Shown here: positions 31,975-40,370 of the stretch, piece after piece
How the letters are laid out: the number at the start of each line of letters is the position of its first letter
How positions within the stretch are numbered: position 1 is the first letter of the stretch
NCBI GenBank assembly: GCA_905234695.1
Contig: CAJOHZ010000023.1
Coordinates: 1 to 47,790 of the forward strand
Length of the DNA stretch: 47,790 nt
Source of the DNA: an uncultured Bacteroidales bacterium
GTDB lineage: Bacteria > Bacteroidota > Bacteroidia > Bacteroidales > P3
Reading direction: 5' to 3'
The notes under the pieces: model-generated
Database searches by the model: none
What the model was told of the DNA's origin: nothing
The model's input: only the letters and a program-made list of their open reading frames with translations
Translations under genes and position numbers: made by a program

Positions 31975-32838
31975 ATGAAACGTCCGACGGCATTGATGCT
32001 GATGTTCCTGGCGGTACTTCCGCTCACAGCCCAAGTGAAACTGGGTCGCGGTGAACTGGGCTTTGCCTTCGGCGGGATGAACTACCTGGGCGACCTCAAC
32101 GACCAGAGTATGCTGGGGTCGGTGAGTCTGGCAGGCGGCCTCACGGCACGCCTCAATCTGAACACCCGCTGGGCGCTGGCACTGGGGGGTACCTACGGCC
32201 ACATCCAAGGGGGCAATCCCGACGTAGACCCGCTGCGAAACCTCAGCTTCCGCTCGTCTGTCTCCGAAGGGTTCCTGCGGGTGGAGTTCAATTTCTTCTC
32301 CTACGGGATGCATGAGGGGACACAGAAACGGCTTTCGCCCTATATTTTCTGTGGCATCGGGATATTTGTATTTGCCCCACAGGCACAGTATGTCGACTCG
32401 GCATCGGGACGGGCGGAGTGGTACGACCTGCAACCCCTCGGCACCGAAGGTCAGGGCACCTTGCAATATCCCGACCGGAAGAAATACCCGCTGGTGGAGG
32501 CCTGTATGCCCTTCGGCATCGGGTTCCGTTACCAGCTGTCGCCTTCGATACACCTCACCGCCGAATACGGCTGGCGCAAGACATGGACCGACTATCTGGA
32601 CGACGTGAGCACCACCTATGTGGGTGCCGAAGTGCTGAAAGGCGATGGCGGAGGCGGCACCATTGCCGCCCTGTTGGCCGACCGCAGCGGCGAAGTGCAG
32701 GAGGGCTATGTCAACGCCCCCGGCATCAAACGGGGCGACGACTCGCTGAAAGACTGGTATGCCTACTTCAACCTGACCCTCTCGGTGTCGATGGAGACCC
32801 TGTTCGGCTGGATGCGCGGCAAACGATGTGAACGATAA
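31975..32838 (+). CDS. DUF6089 family outer-membrane beta-barrel protein
   Basis: The 287-aa protein has a short signal peptide (ending LTAQ) and barrel strands such as ELGFAFGGMNYLGDLND (26-42), LGGTYGHIQGG, then FLRVEFNFFSYG, SPYIFCGIGIFVF and HLTAEYGWRKTWTDYLDD. This fits the DUF6089 family usually placed just before uppS and bamA. It is 18 bp from uppS. Its role is unknown but the synteny with BamA suggests outer-membrane assembly or homeostasis. Confidence 0.85.
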   Translation: MKRPTALMLMFLAVLPLTAQVKLGRGELGFAFGGMNYLGDLNDQSMLGSVSLAGGLTARLNLNTRWALALGGTYGHIQGGNPDVDPLRNLSFRSSVSEGFLRVEFNFFSYGMHEGTQKRLSPYIFCGIGIFVFAPQAQYVDSASGRAEWYDLQPLGTEGQGTLQYPDRKKYPLVEACMPFGIGFRYQLSPSIHLTAEYGWRKTWTDYLDDVSTTYVGAEVLKGDGGGGTIAALLADRSGEVQEGYVNAPGIKRGDDSLKDWYAYFNLTLSVSMETLFGWMRGKRCER

Positions 32839-32856
32839 CTCAAAATACTCAGATAG

Positions 32857-33600
32857 ATGAAACTGGAAGATATTGACAAAAGCCGGGTGCCACAACATGT
32901 GGCCATCATCATGGACGGCAACGGCCGCTGGGCCCAGCGACAGGCCCACCAACGCCTGTTCGGACACCAGCACGCCATGACCGCTGTACGTCAGGCCGTG
33001 GAGGCCGCCGTGGCCTGCGGCGTGAAATACCTGACGCTCTACACCTTCAGTACCGAAAACTGGAACCGCCCCCAAGAGGAAATCGACGGACTGATGGAGC
33101 TGCTTATCAAAGCCGTGAAAGATGAGACCAAGACGCTGATGGACAACAACGTGAAACTGGAGACCATCGGCGACACCGCACGTATCCCTGAGAAATCGCG
33201 CAACCGACTGAACGAGTGCATCCAGCAGACATCGGGGAATACCGCCATGACACTGGTGCTGGCCCTCAGCTACAGCTCGCGCTGGGAGGTGGCCCGCGCC
33301 CTGCGCCAGATATGCGACGATGCCGCCAGCGGACGGCTGACCGCCGCCGATATCACCGAGGAAAGCCTGCGCCAATACCTCACCACCAAGGACTACCCCG
33401 ACCCCGACCTGCTGATAAGGACCGGCGGGGAACTGAGAGTGAGCAACTTCCTGCTGTGGCAGATGGCCTATACAGAGTTCTATTTCAGCGACCTGCTGTG
33501 GCCTGATTTCCGCCATGAAGACTTCTATGACGCCGTGGCTGACTACCAAAACCGCCAACGGCGGTACGGGAAGACCGGCGACCAGGTGGCGAAAGGCTAA
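32857..33600 (+). CDS. uppS: Isoprenyl (undecaprenyl) diphosphate synthase
   Basis: UppS builds the C55 lipid carrier for peptidoglycan and O-antigen. The 247-aa protein starts PQHVAIIMDGNGRWAQ with catalytic D20. It has LTLYTFSTENWNRP, and RTGGELRVSNFLLWQMAYTE near the end, which carries the Arg/Glu diphosphate-binding residues. It is followed by a 114-bp gap before bamA that is AT-rich and could hold a promoter (TTTTTTTTCGCGG at 33612-33624), though no clean TAnnTTTG is present. Confidence 0.96.
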   Translation: MKLEDIDKSRVPQHVAIIMDGNGRWAQRQAHQRLFGHQHAMTAVRQAVEAAVACGVKYLTLYTFSTENWNRPQEEIDGLMELLIKAVKDETKTLMDNNVKLETIGDTARIPEKSRNRLNECIQQTSGNTAMTLVLALSYSSRWEVARALRQICDDAASGRLTAADITEESLRQYLTTKDYPDPDLLIRTGGELRVSNFLLWQMAYTEFYFSDLLWPDFRHEDFYDAVADYQNRQRRYGKTGDQVAKG

Positions 33601-33714
33601 TCGCACGAAAGTTTTTTTTCGCGGATATATAATAAAACGCGCGAAATAGAGTTATTTGTTTATTGTATGAGGATAAACCTCGTATTTTGAACATATAGAA
33701 CGCTGAAGAACTGC

Positions 33715-36270
33715 ATGAAGAAATTACTGCTGTTACTGCCGCTACTGCTGCTTATGGCACTGCCGCCAAGCGGACAGGCACAAGTCGTGGTAGGCAACCA
33801 GGACTATGATATAGACTATCTTACACCGAAGCAATACGAAATCGGCGGTATCACCTTTCAGGGAGCCGAGAACTACGAGACCCGCATGATACTGCTGATT
33901 GCCGGCCTGCAGGTGGGCGATGTGGTGAAGGTGCCGGGCGACAAGTTCTCGACAGCAGTCGACCGACTGTGGAAACAGGGACTGTTCGAGGATGTGCAGA
34001 TATACGTTACCCGCATCCAAGGCGACAAGATATTTCTTGAGATTGCCCTGCGCAGCCGCCCCAAGCTGTCGCGTTTCGGTTTCAACGGCGTGAAGAAGAG
34101 CGATGTGGACAAGCTGAAAGAGGACATGAAAATCGCCGCCGGCGACGTGGTGACGGAGAACCTGCTGACCACCTCGAAGAATAAAATCCGCGCTTTCTAT
34201 CTGGAAAAAGGCTACACCAACACCACCGTGACCACCACCGTCGAGACCGACACCCTGCTGGGTGGCAAAGACGGCCGAGTGGTGGTGACATTCAACGTGG
34301 ACAAGGGGAAACGGGTGAAAATCGACTCCATCATCTTCACCGGCAACACCAACGTGTCGAGCAATGTGCTGATGCGCCAGATGAAGAACACGCACGACGT
34401 CCATTACGTCCCGAAAATGTACTTCTGGACCTCTGGGTTCTGGAAGAGTTCAAAATACCAGGAGGCCAAGTTCGCCGAAGACCTGGAGAGCATCCTCAAC
34501 TATTACAACGAGCACGGCTACCGCGATGCCCGCATCGTGTCGGACACGGTATACCTCGTGCCGCAGGAGCAGCTCAACATCAGCGCCAGCAAGAAAGCCA
34601 AGCAGGACCGTCTGAAGGTGAGAATCAACCTCTACGAGGGGCGTAAGTTCTATTTCCGCAATATCACCTTCACGGGCAACACCATCTATCCGTCGGACCT
34701 GCTGGCACGCCACCTGCGCATCCAAAAGGGCGACCCCTACAACCGCACCACCTTGGAGATGAACCTGAAGTATAACCCTTCGGGTACCGACATCACCTCC
34801 ATGTACATGGATAACGGCTACCTCTTCTTCAACGTCACCCCCGTGGAAGTGGGCGTGGAGAACGACTCCATTGACATCGAGATACGTATCGTGGAGGGCA
34901 AGCAGGCCCGCGTGCGCAACGTGACGGTCGAGGGCAACACCATCACCAACGACCGCGTCATCATGCGCGAGCTGCACACCCGCCCGGGCGACCTCTTCAG
35001 CCGCGACGCCATCATCCGCAGCCGTCGCGAGCTGGCCACTTTGGGCTACTTCAAGGAGGAGTCCATCCTGCCCGATGCCAAACCCAACCCGCAGGACGGT
35101 ACGGTGGACATCGTCTACAAGGTGGAAGAGGGCAACACCAGCCAGATACAGCTGCAGGGCGGCTACGGCAGCGGCATGGTTATCGGTCAAATTGGATTGA
35201 CCCTTAACAACTTCTCGGTGCGCAATATCTTCAACAAGGACGCTTGGGTGCCCCTGCCCGCGGGCGACGGCCAGAAACTTTCGCTCAATGCCATCACCAA
35301 CGGCACCTACTACTACGCCTTGAGCGGCTCGTTCACCGAGCCGTGGCTGGGTGGCCGCCGGCCACAGTCGCTCACCGTGTCGGTCTACCACAACCTGTAC
35401 AGCAACGGCTATTTCTACGACAAAGGCGACTCGCGTTACTACAGCCTCCGCATCACCGGCGGTGGTGTCTCCTTTGGCCGCAGGCTGAAATGGCCCGACG
35501 ACTATTTCATCCTCTCCCACAGCCTGTCTTTCAAACACTATACGCTCGACAACTACACTTCGCTCTCGGGCAGTCTCTTCACCGACGGCCATGCCAACGA
35601 CTTCTCCTACGGTCTCACCGTCAGCCGCAATTCGATGGATTCACCCATCTATCCCCGCAGCGGTTCAGAGTTGTCGGTGGCCGGTTACGTCACCCCGCCC
35701 TACTCGGCATTCTCAACCAAAGACTACTCCTCGCTCAGCGCACAGGACAAGTATCGCTGGGTGGAATACTACAAGGTCAACATGCGCGGGTCGTGGATGA
35801 TGAACCTGGTGGGCGACATCGTGCTCAACACCCGTTTCCGCTTCGGCTGGATGGGATATTACAACAAGGACATCGGCCAATCGCCCTTCGGACGCTACTA
35901 TCTGGGTGGCGACGGCCTCTCGACATGGATGCTTGACGGCCGCGAGGTGATTCCGTTGCGCGGCTACGACAACAACTCCCTCTCGTCGAGCAGCGGCGGC
36001 TCAGTGTTCGACCGCTATACGCTGGAGTTGCGCCAGCCCATCGTGGAGAACTCCTCCATCACGGTATGGGTCAACGCCTTCCTCGAAGGGGGTAACTGCT
36101 GGGACAACCTGAAAGACTTCCAACCCTTCAAGATGTACAATTCGGCGGGCCTCGGTGTGCGTTTCTTCACTCCCATGCTGGGCCTCATCGGCCTCGACTG
36201 GGGCTACGGCTTCGACGGCACCAATGGCGGCTCGCATTTCCATTTCAGCATCGGACAAAGCATCGACTAA
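33715..36270 (+). CDS. bamA: Outer-membrane protein assembly factor BamA
   Basis: BamA folds and inserts barrel proteins in the outer membrane. The 851-aa protein has a signal peptide (ending GQAQ), five POTRA domains over about 40-470 (IGGITFQGAENYETRMI, SRFGFNGVKKSDVDKL, IDSIIFTGNTNVSSNVLMRQM, FRNITFTGNTIYPSDLLARHL, VRNVTVEGNTITNDRVIMREL) and a 16-strand barrel. The insertion-loop motif is close to VIPLRGYDNN, and the protein ends in the strand FHFSIGQSID rather than in the usual terminal aromatic. Two Skp-type chaperone genes follow, as in other Bacteroidales. Confidence 0.96.
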   Translation: MKKLLLLLPLLLLMALPPSGQAQVVVGNQDYDIDYLTPKQYEIGGITFQGAENYETRMILLIAGLQVGDVVKVPGDKFSTAVDRLWKQGLFEDVQIYVTRIQGDKIFLEIALRSRPKLSRFGFNGVKKSDVDKLKEDMKIAAGDVVTENLLTTSKNKIRAFYLEKGYTNTTVTTTVETDTLLGGKDGRVVVTFNVDKGKRVKIDSIIFTGNTNVSSNVLMRQMKNTHDVHYVPKMYFWTSGFWKSSKYQEAKFAEDLESILNYYNEHGYRDARIVSDTVYLVPQEQLNISASKKAKQDRLKVRINLYEGRKFYFRNITFTGNTIYPSDLLARHLRIQKGDPYNRTTLEMNLKYNPSGTDITSMYMDNGYLFFNVTPVEVGVENDSIDIEIRIVEGKQARVRNVTVEGNTITNDRVIMRELHTRPGDLFSRDAIIRSRRELATLGYFKEESILPDAKPNPQDGTVDIVYKVEEGNTSQIQLQGGYGSGMVIGQIGLTLNNFSVRNIFNKDAWVPLPAGDGQKLSLNAITNGTYYYALSGSFTEPWLGGRRPQSLTVSVYHNLYSNGYFYDKGDSRYYSLRITGGGVSFGRRLKWPDDYFILSHSLSFKHYTLDNYTSLSGSLFTDGHANDFSYGLTVSRNSMDSPIYPRSGSELSVAGYVTPPYSAFSTKDYSSLSAQDKYRWVEYYKVNMRGSWMMNLVGDIVLNTRFRFGWMGYYNKDIGQSPFGRYYLGGDGLSTWMLDGREVIPLRGYDNNSLSSSSGGSVFDRYTLELRQPIVENSSITVWVNAFLEGGNCWDNLKDFQPFKMYNSAGLGVRFFTPMLGLIGLDWGYGFDGTNGGSHFHFSIGQSID

Positions 36271-36275
36271 TTGAA

Positions 36276-36386
36276 GAATTGAAAATTGAGATTAAATCAC
36301 ACACGCATGAATCGCACAAAAACCATATTGAAAATAATGCTCCTTGCCGGCATCATTTTCAATCTTCACTTTTCAATTTTCAATTC
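36276..36386. repeat. 14-bp inverted repeat bracketing the skp1 start codon
   Basis: GAATTGAAAATTGA (36276-36289) and its exact complement TCAATTTTCAATTC (36373-36386) flank the ATG at 36307. The right arm belongs to a 7-bp-period block (CATTTTC, AATCTTC, ACTTTTC, AATTTTC, AATTCC; 36354-36387) that encodes part of the signal peptide. In mRNA the two arms could pair and enclose the start. Confidence 0.75.
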
Positions 36387-36987
36387 CGCACAGGCGCAGA
36401 AATACGCCTGCGTCAACACCGACTACATCATGCGGAACATGCCCGACTATGTGCAGGCGGTGAGCAAACTCAACAAGTTCTCCACCGAATGGCAGCAGGA
36501 ATTGGAAAACAAGCAACAGGAGGTGGACAACCTGCGCCAGAACTACCAACAGGAGGCCTACCTGCTGCCCGACAACCTGAAACAACGCCGTCAGGACGAG
36601 ATACGCACCAAGGAGACCGAACTGCGCACCCTGCAGCAGCAGCGATTCGGCGCAGGCGGCGACCTGGACCAGAAACGGGCCGAACTGCTGAAACCGGTAC
36701 AGGACCGCGTATACGGCGCCATCGAGCGGGTGGCACGCGAGAAGAACTACGCCTTCGTGTTCGACCGCGCCCACTCGGGGACCGTCATCTATGCGGGCGA
36801 GAAGTACGACATCAGCAACCAGGTGCTGGAGATGCTGGGCGTGAAGCCCGGCACCGCCCATGCCGACCCTGACGCACAGGCTACCCAGAAAAGTTCCAAG
36901 AACCCTGCCGCCAGCAGCGCCAACGGAAACAACGAACCCAAGAAGAACCGCAGCAGCGACACCAAACCCAAGGGCGCCCGCTGGTAA
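36307..36987 (+). CDS. skp: OmpH/Skp family periplasmic chaperone, long variant
   Basis: From ATG 36307 the product is 226 aa (a TTG at 36286 would add seven residues). The signal peptide core (KIMLLAGIIFNLHFSIFNSAQAQ) includes repeat-derived residues. KYACVNTDYIMRNMPDY is the usual Skp opening, followed by a long coiled coil (about 55-125, rich in Q, E, K) and YAFVFDRAHSGTVIYAGEKYDIS, the returning core strands. The last 45 residues are a Lys/Ser/Asn-rich tail not seen in the second copy. It should hold unfolded outer-membrane proteins for BamA. Confidence 0.9.
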   Translation: MNRTKTILKIMLLAGIIFNLHFSIFNSAQAQKYACVNTDYIMRNMPDYVQAVSKLNKFSTEWQQELENKQQEVDNLRQNYQQEAYLLPDNLKQRRQDEIRTKETELRTLQQQRFGAGGDLDQKRAELLKPVQDRVYGAIERVAREKNYAFVFDRAHSGTVIYAGEKYDISNQVLEMLGVKPGTAHADPDAQATQKSSKNPAASSANGNNEPKKNRSSDTKPKGARW

Positions 36988-37045
36988 CACCCACCCGCAA
37001 CACATTGAAAACAAATAACAAGAATTAATAACAGTCACTACAACA

Positions 37046-37558
37046 ATGAAAAAAGGATTTATCGCAGTAATGATAGCCCTGCTGGCCTTCGGCGGCAGCG
37101 CTATGGCACAGAAAAACATCAAACTCGGCCACATCAACTCCAACGAACTGATGCAGATTATGCCCGGCCGCGACTCGGCTCAGGCAGCCTTGCAGAAGGA
37201 TGTCGAAGACCTCCAGGCCGAGATGGAGACCATGAAGAAGGAATACGAGAACCGCGTCAACGACTACCTGGCCAAGAAGGACCAACTCTCCGAGCTCATC
37301 CGCAAGACGAAAGAGAGCGACCTGCAGGCCATGGGCGCACGCATTGAGGAATTCCAGCAGAATGCCCAGAAGCAACTCGAAGAGCGGCAGGAAACCCTCC
37401 TGAAACCCATCATCGACCGCGCCAAGAAGGCCATCGAAGAGGTGGGCAAGGAGAACGGCTACACCTATATCTTCGATGCCGGCGTGGGAGCCGTCCTCTA
37501 CTCGCAGGACAGCGACGACATCATGCCCCTCGTCAAGAAGAAACTGGGTCTGAAATAA
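37046..37558 (+). CDS. skp: OmpH/Skp family periplasmic chaperone, standard form
   Basis: The 170-aa protein has a signal peptide (ending AMAQ), then KNIKLGHINSNELMQIMPGRD, a coiled coil over about 45-120 and the closing NGYTYIFDAGVGAVLYSQDSDDI strands. It has normal Skp length. It is 58 bp after its paralog and ends the bamA unit at the terminator 37577-37614. The two copies presumably came from duplication and may differ in client or partner. Confidence 0.93.
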   Translation: MKKGFIAVMIALLAFGGSAMAQKNIKLGHINSNELMQIMPGRDSAQAALQKDVEDLQAEMETMKKEYENRVNDYLAKKDQLSELIRKTKESDLQAMGARIEEFQQNAQKQLEERQETLLKPIIDRAKKAIEEVGKENGYTYIFDAGVGAVLYSQDSDDIMPLVKKKLGLK

Positions 37559-37576
37559 GCGTTCCGACCTCTACAG

Positions 37577-37614
37577 AAAAGGCTGCCCGCACACGATTGT
37601 GCGGGCAGCCTTTT
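37577..37614. terminator. Strong bidirectional terminator
   Basis: AAAAGGCTGCCCGCACA (37577-37593), loop CGAT and TGTGCGGGCAGCCTTTT (37598-37614) form a perfect 17-bp stem with A tract and T tract. It serves the convergent skp gene and the Rieske-like gene. Confidence 0.92.
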
Positions 37615-37639
37615 TCGTTTCCGCCATTCTCGGCGGCGG

Positions 37640-38083
37640 TCAATAGTTGCTGACATATAGGGTATGGCCGTCGTAATAGGTGCCGTACTGGTAGAGGTAG
37701 CAGGAGGTCTTGCTGCCCTCCAGCGGGGCCCCTTGTCCGAACGTATTGAAGCGGGAGCCGCACGACGGGCATTCCAACACGATATTGCCGTAGCCATCGG
37801 CCATGACAAGGCGCTCCTGGTCGTAGGGGCAGGTGCGCTCGTAGGCGGCAAACTCGTTATAGGAGATACGCACCACCACGACGCCGTTGTAGCCACCGGT
37901 GAAGTACTCGTACCCGTCGCAGTTGTTGATGCCCGAATTCAAGGGTGAATTGGGATCGCACTGGAAGGTGGCATCGCCGATAGGCACATCGCACACCTTG
38001 TCGTGCTTGCAGCCCACCATACCCGCCACCAGCAGGAATGCCGCCAGCATCGGGAACAGTCGGGTGCGTCGCGTAGCCGTCAT
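37640..38083 (-). CDS. Rieske-like lipoprotein with altered metal ligands
   Basis: The 147-aa lipoprotein (lipobox MVGC, C25) ends in a Rieske-type fold: ERTCPYDQE (C85-x-x-D88), LECPSCGSRFN (C105-x-x-C108), GQGAPLEGSK, and the closing LYQYGTYYDGHTLYVSN. A true Rieske cluster uses C-x-H and C-x-x-H; here both histidines are missing, so the site is CxxD plus CxxC. That could bind zinc or another metal or be structural. It is the last of a minus-strand trio with glutaminyl cyclase and efp (12 bp and 8 bp gaps). Confidence 0.72.
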   Translation of the reverse strand: MTATRRTRLFPMLAAFLLVAGMVGCKHDKVCDVPIGDATFQCDPNSPLNSGINNCDGYEYFTGGYNGVVVVRISYNEFAAYERTCPYDQERLVMADGYGNIVLECPSCGSRFNTFGQGAPLEGSKTSCYLYQYGTYYDGHTLYVSNY

Positions 38084-38095
38084 AGAATAGTATCG

Positions 38096-39091
38096 TTAGC
38101 GGTAATCGCCATACAGGGTTTTAAGCACCACCTCGCCCGTGGCGCGGAGGGCGTTGCGGTCGATATGCCCGAGGTTATCCTCCATCGTGTGCCAATAGGG
38201 GAAGAAGCTGCAGTCGGGGCTGTTCTGGACAATATCGATCATCGGGATGCCTGCAAGGCTGTTGACATAGTAATGGTCGTCGAGGATGGGGTCGCTGTCG
38301 CGGGCGACAAAGATGTCCCCATAGCCAATGGCGGCCGCCGCCGACCACACCTTCGTCAGGATATGGGAGGCATACTGGCGGCTGATTTGCTCCTTGGTGT
38401 AGCGGGGAGCCTCGGTACCCACCATGTCAAAAAGAATTCCGTAAATGGCGGAATAATAAAGCTTGTGGGGATTGCGCGACCAATACTGCGACCCCTTGCA
38501 CCAGCTGTTGTCCTCATATTGGTCGGCCCATTCGGGCACCCCCTGGTCTTCGACATCGAAGAAGATGAAATCCACCGCCACCGCCAGCCGTTGGGAGGCG
38601 ATGCCGCGGGCCAGTTCCATCAGCATGGCGGCACCGCTGGCGCCGTCGTTAGCGCCATCGATGGGTTTGCGCTGGTTGGCCTCCAGCGGGTCGTGGTCGG
38701 CCCAGAGGCGGCTGTCCCAGTGGGCACCCAGCAGGATACGTCTGCCGGGGGTGCTGCCGGGGCGTGCCTCGATGGAGGCGATGATATTCTTGCCCCGCAC
38801 CTCGCGGCCATCCCACAGGACAGCGGGGAAATCCTGCACCACCACCGTGTCGCACCACTGCTGCATCTGCCGCACGATATAGGCGGCACACTCGCGCTGG
38901 GCGGCGCTGCCGGGCGTACGGGGGCCGAATGCCACCTGGCCGGCGACATAGCTGTAGGCCGAATCGGCATTGAACGACGGTGTCGCCACGGTGGTATAAT
39001 CCACTGCCGACGCCGTCGGAACCCCGGAAGGTTTATGTTTGCAGCCTGCCAGCAGAAGCAGACAGGCTGCCATGATTGCAAATCGTTTCAA
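38096..39091 (-). CDS. Glutaminyl-peptide cyclotransferase (M28 family)
   Basis: The 331-aa lipoprotein (LLAGC, C17) has the zinc glutaminyl-cyclase signatures LGAHWDSRLWADHD (122-134), DGANDGASG with metal ligand D149, FFDVEDQG with catalytic E181, DDHYYV, and FFPYWHTMEDN with the third ligand His. It converts N-terminal Gln of exported proteins to pyroglutamate. Many T9SS and Sec cargos in this phylum begin with Gln after signal cleavage (AQ sites, as in several genes here), and that is the likely substrate pool. It shares an operon with efp. Confidence 0.9.
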   Translation of the reverse strand: MKRFAIMAACLLLLAGCKHKPSGVPTASAVDYTTVATPSFNADSAYSYVAGQVAFGPRTPGSAAQRECAAYIVRQMQQWCDTVVVQDFPAVLWDGREVRGKNIIASIEARPGSTPGRRILLGAHWDSRLWADHDPLEANQRKPIDGANDGASGAAMLMELARGIASQRLAVAVDFIFFDVEDQGVPEWADQYEDNSWCKGSQYWSRNPHKLYYSAIYGILFDMVGTEAPRYTKEQISRQYASHILTKVWSAAAAIGYGDIFVARDSDPILDDHYYVNSLAGIPMIDIVQNSPDCSFFPYWHTMEDNLGHIDRNALRATGEVVLKTLYGDYR

Positions 39092-39099
39092 TTCTCTGT

Positions 39100-39663
39100 T
39101 TATTTGATGCGCTCGGCATACTCGCAGGTGCGGGTATCGACCTTGATACGCTCGCCCTCTTTGATGAAGAGCGGCACGCGGACCTGCACGCCAGGTTCCA
39201 CGGTGGCGTCCTTCATGGCGTTGGTGGCCGTATTGCCGGCAAAACCGGGCTCGGTATAGGTCACCACGGTCTCAATGAACGGAGGCAGCTCGCACAGCAG
39301 CGGGGTCTCGGTATCGGCGGCCACGGTGATTTCGACATACTGGCCGTCTTTCAGGAACTGCGGAGCGTTGATAATGGTCTCGGGGATATAAATCTGCTCG
39401 TAGGTCTCGGTGTGCATGAACACATGCATGTCGCCCTCCTTGTAAAGGTAGGTGTAGGGGCGGCGCTCCACGCGGACGATGTCAATCTTGGCGCCGCTGG
39501 GGAAGGTGTTCTCCAGCACGCGGCCGGTCTTCACGCTGCGCATCTTGGTACGCACGAAAGCGGCACCCTTGCCAGGTTTGACATGAAGGAATTCAACAAT
39601 CGTGTAGATGTCGTTGTTGAAGTTGATGCAAAGTCCGTTTTTAATATCAGTCGTTGTTGCCAT
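39100..39663 (-). CDS. efp: Elongation factor P
   Basis: EF-P relieves ribosome stalling at polyproline. The 187-aa length is standard. K32 in VKPGKGAAFVRTK is the position that carries the post-translational modification in other bacteria. Three beta-barrel domains are visible (1-65; YKEGDMHVFMHTETYEQ 75-125; PFIETVVTYTEPGFAGNT to the end). No EpmA, EpmB or EarP gene is in the window. It is preceded on the minus strand by a small membrane protein, 42 bp away. Confidence 0.96.
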   Translation of the reverse strand: MATTTDIKNGLCINFNNDIYTIVEFLHVKPGKGAAFVRTKMRSVKTGRVLENTFPSGAKIDIVRVERRPYTYLYKEGDMHVFMHTETYEQIYIPETIINAPQFLKDGQYVEITVAADTETPLLCELPPFIETVVTYTEPGFAGNTATNAMKDATVEPGVQVRVPLFIKEGERIKVDTRTCEYAERIK

Positions 39664-39705
39664 TGTGTAAATTATGTTTTGTTGTTTATACTTCGTCGCG
39701 ACGGG

Positions 39706-39987
39706 CTAGTGCGAGGCCGTGCCCTGAGTGTTTTTCTTCTTCTCCTCGGCATAGAGCTGGGTGAGCTTGCGCAAATCCTCCTTCAGTTCCTCGTTCTCGG
39801 CATCGGCGGCCAACCGACGGGTGCGCTCCATCATCAGCCGGCAAAAAATGGCCAGCACCAGCACACAGAGCGTCAGGTTGAGCGCCCACGACCCATGGCT
39901 GCGGAGAATAAAATAAAGGGCCGTGGCACCGAGGATCAGGATGTACGAAATCCACTCGTAAATCTTTAATGTTCTTTGATAATTCAT
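39706..39987 (-). CDS. Small two-helix membrane protein
   Basis: The 93-aa protein has hydrophobic helices at about 12-28 and 34-49 followed by a charged coiled-coil-like tail (RLAADAENEELKEDLRKLTQ). I do not recognise a family. It is the first gene of the efp unit; TACCTTTG (complement of 40026-40033) upstream fits a -7 box. It could be a small scaffold at the inner membrane; this is only a description of shape. Confidence 0.7.
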   Translation of the reverse strand: MNYQRTLKIYEWISYILILGATALYFILRSHGSWALNLTLCVLVLAIFCRLMMERTRRLAADAENEELKEDLRKLTQLYAEEKKKNTQGTASH

Positions 39988-40025
39988 CTCTTGAAAAACG
40001 TTATTTCATCCGTCATTTCGCGATG

Positions 40026-40082
40026 CAAAGGTACAAAAAATCTGAAAAAGTTTGGCTATCTGAAGAAAATTTTGTTACTTTG
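40026..40082. promoter_or_regulatory. Divergent promoter region
   Basis: Minus strand: the complement of CAAAGGTA (40026-40033) is TACCTTTG, a good -7 box for the membrane-protein gene. Plus strand: TTTG at 40051-40054 and TTACTTTG at 40075-40082 are a weaker -33/-7 pair for the small lipoprotein gene, leaving a leader of about 80 nt. Confidence 0.5.
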
Positions 40083-40166
40083 TAAAATCGTAGGAAGTGT
40101 TTTTTCTGTCCCAAAAGACCGTTAAACAACCTACTACACAGCGATATAAAGCAAAACTCAGTCTCT

Positions 40167-40370
40167 ATGAAAAAGTGTGCAAAGCTGTTCTTCCTGCTCC
40201 TCGTCGTCGGTGGCTTGCTGACCCTCGGCGGCACTTTTGTGTCGTGCAAATCGTCAAAATCGACCACCATGTACGAGACCAAGAAGTACAGCCAATCCAA
40301 AACCATCAAGCAGAACATCAAGATTAAAGGCACCAACAAGAGGAATGGCCATACGTATCGTTCCTACTAG
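40167..40370 (+). CDS. Small lysine-rich lipoprotein
   Basis: The 67-aa product has a strong hydrophobic signal (LFFLLLVVGGLLTLGGTF) and a lipobox-type VSC with C27. It is followed by a basic 40-residue tail (KSSKSTTMYETKKYSQSKTI) ending RSY. No family is recognised. It overlaps the next gene by 26 bp in another frame, which suggests coupling. Because of size and lack of homology I hold this at moderate confidence, but the signal and promoter placement favour a real gene. Confidence 0.65.
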   Translation: MKKCAKLFFLLLVVGGLLTLGGTFVSCKSSKSTTMYETKKYSQSKTIKQNIKIKGTNKRNGHTYRSY

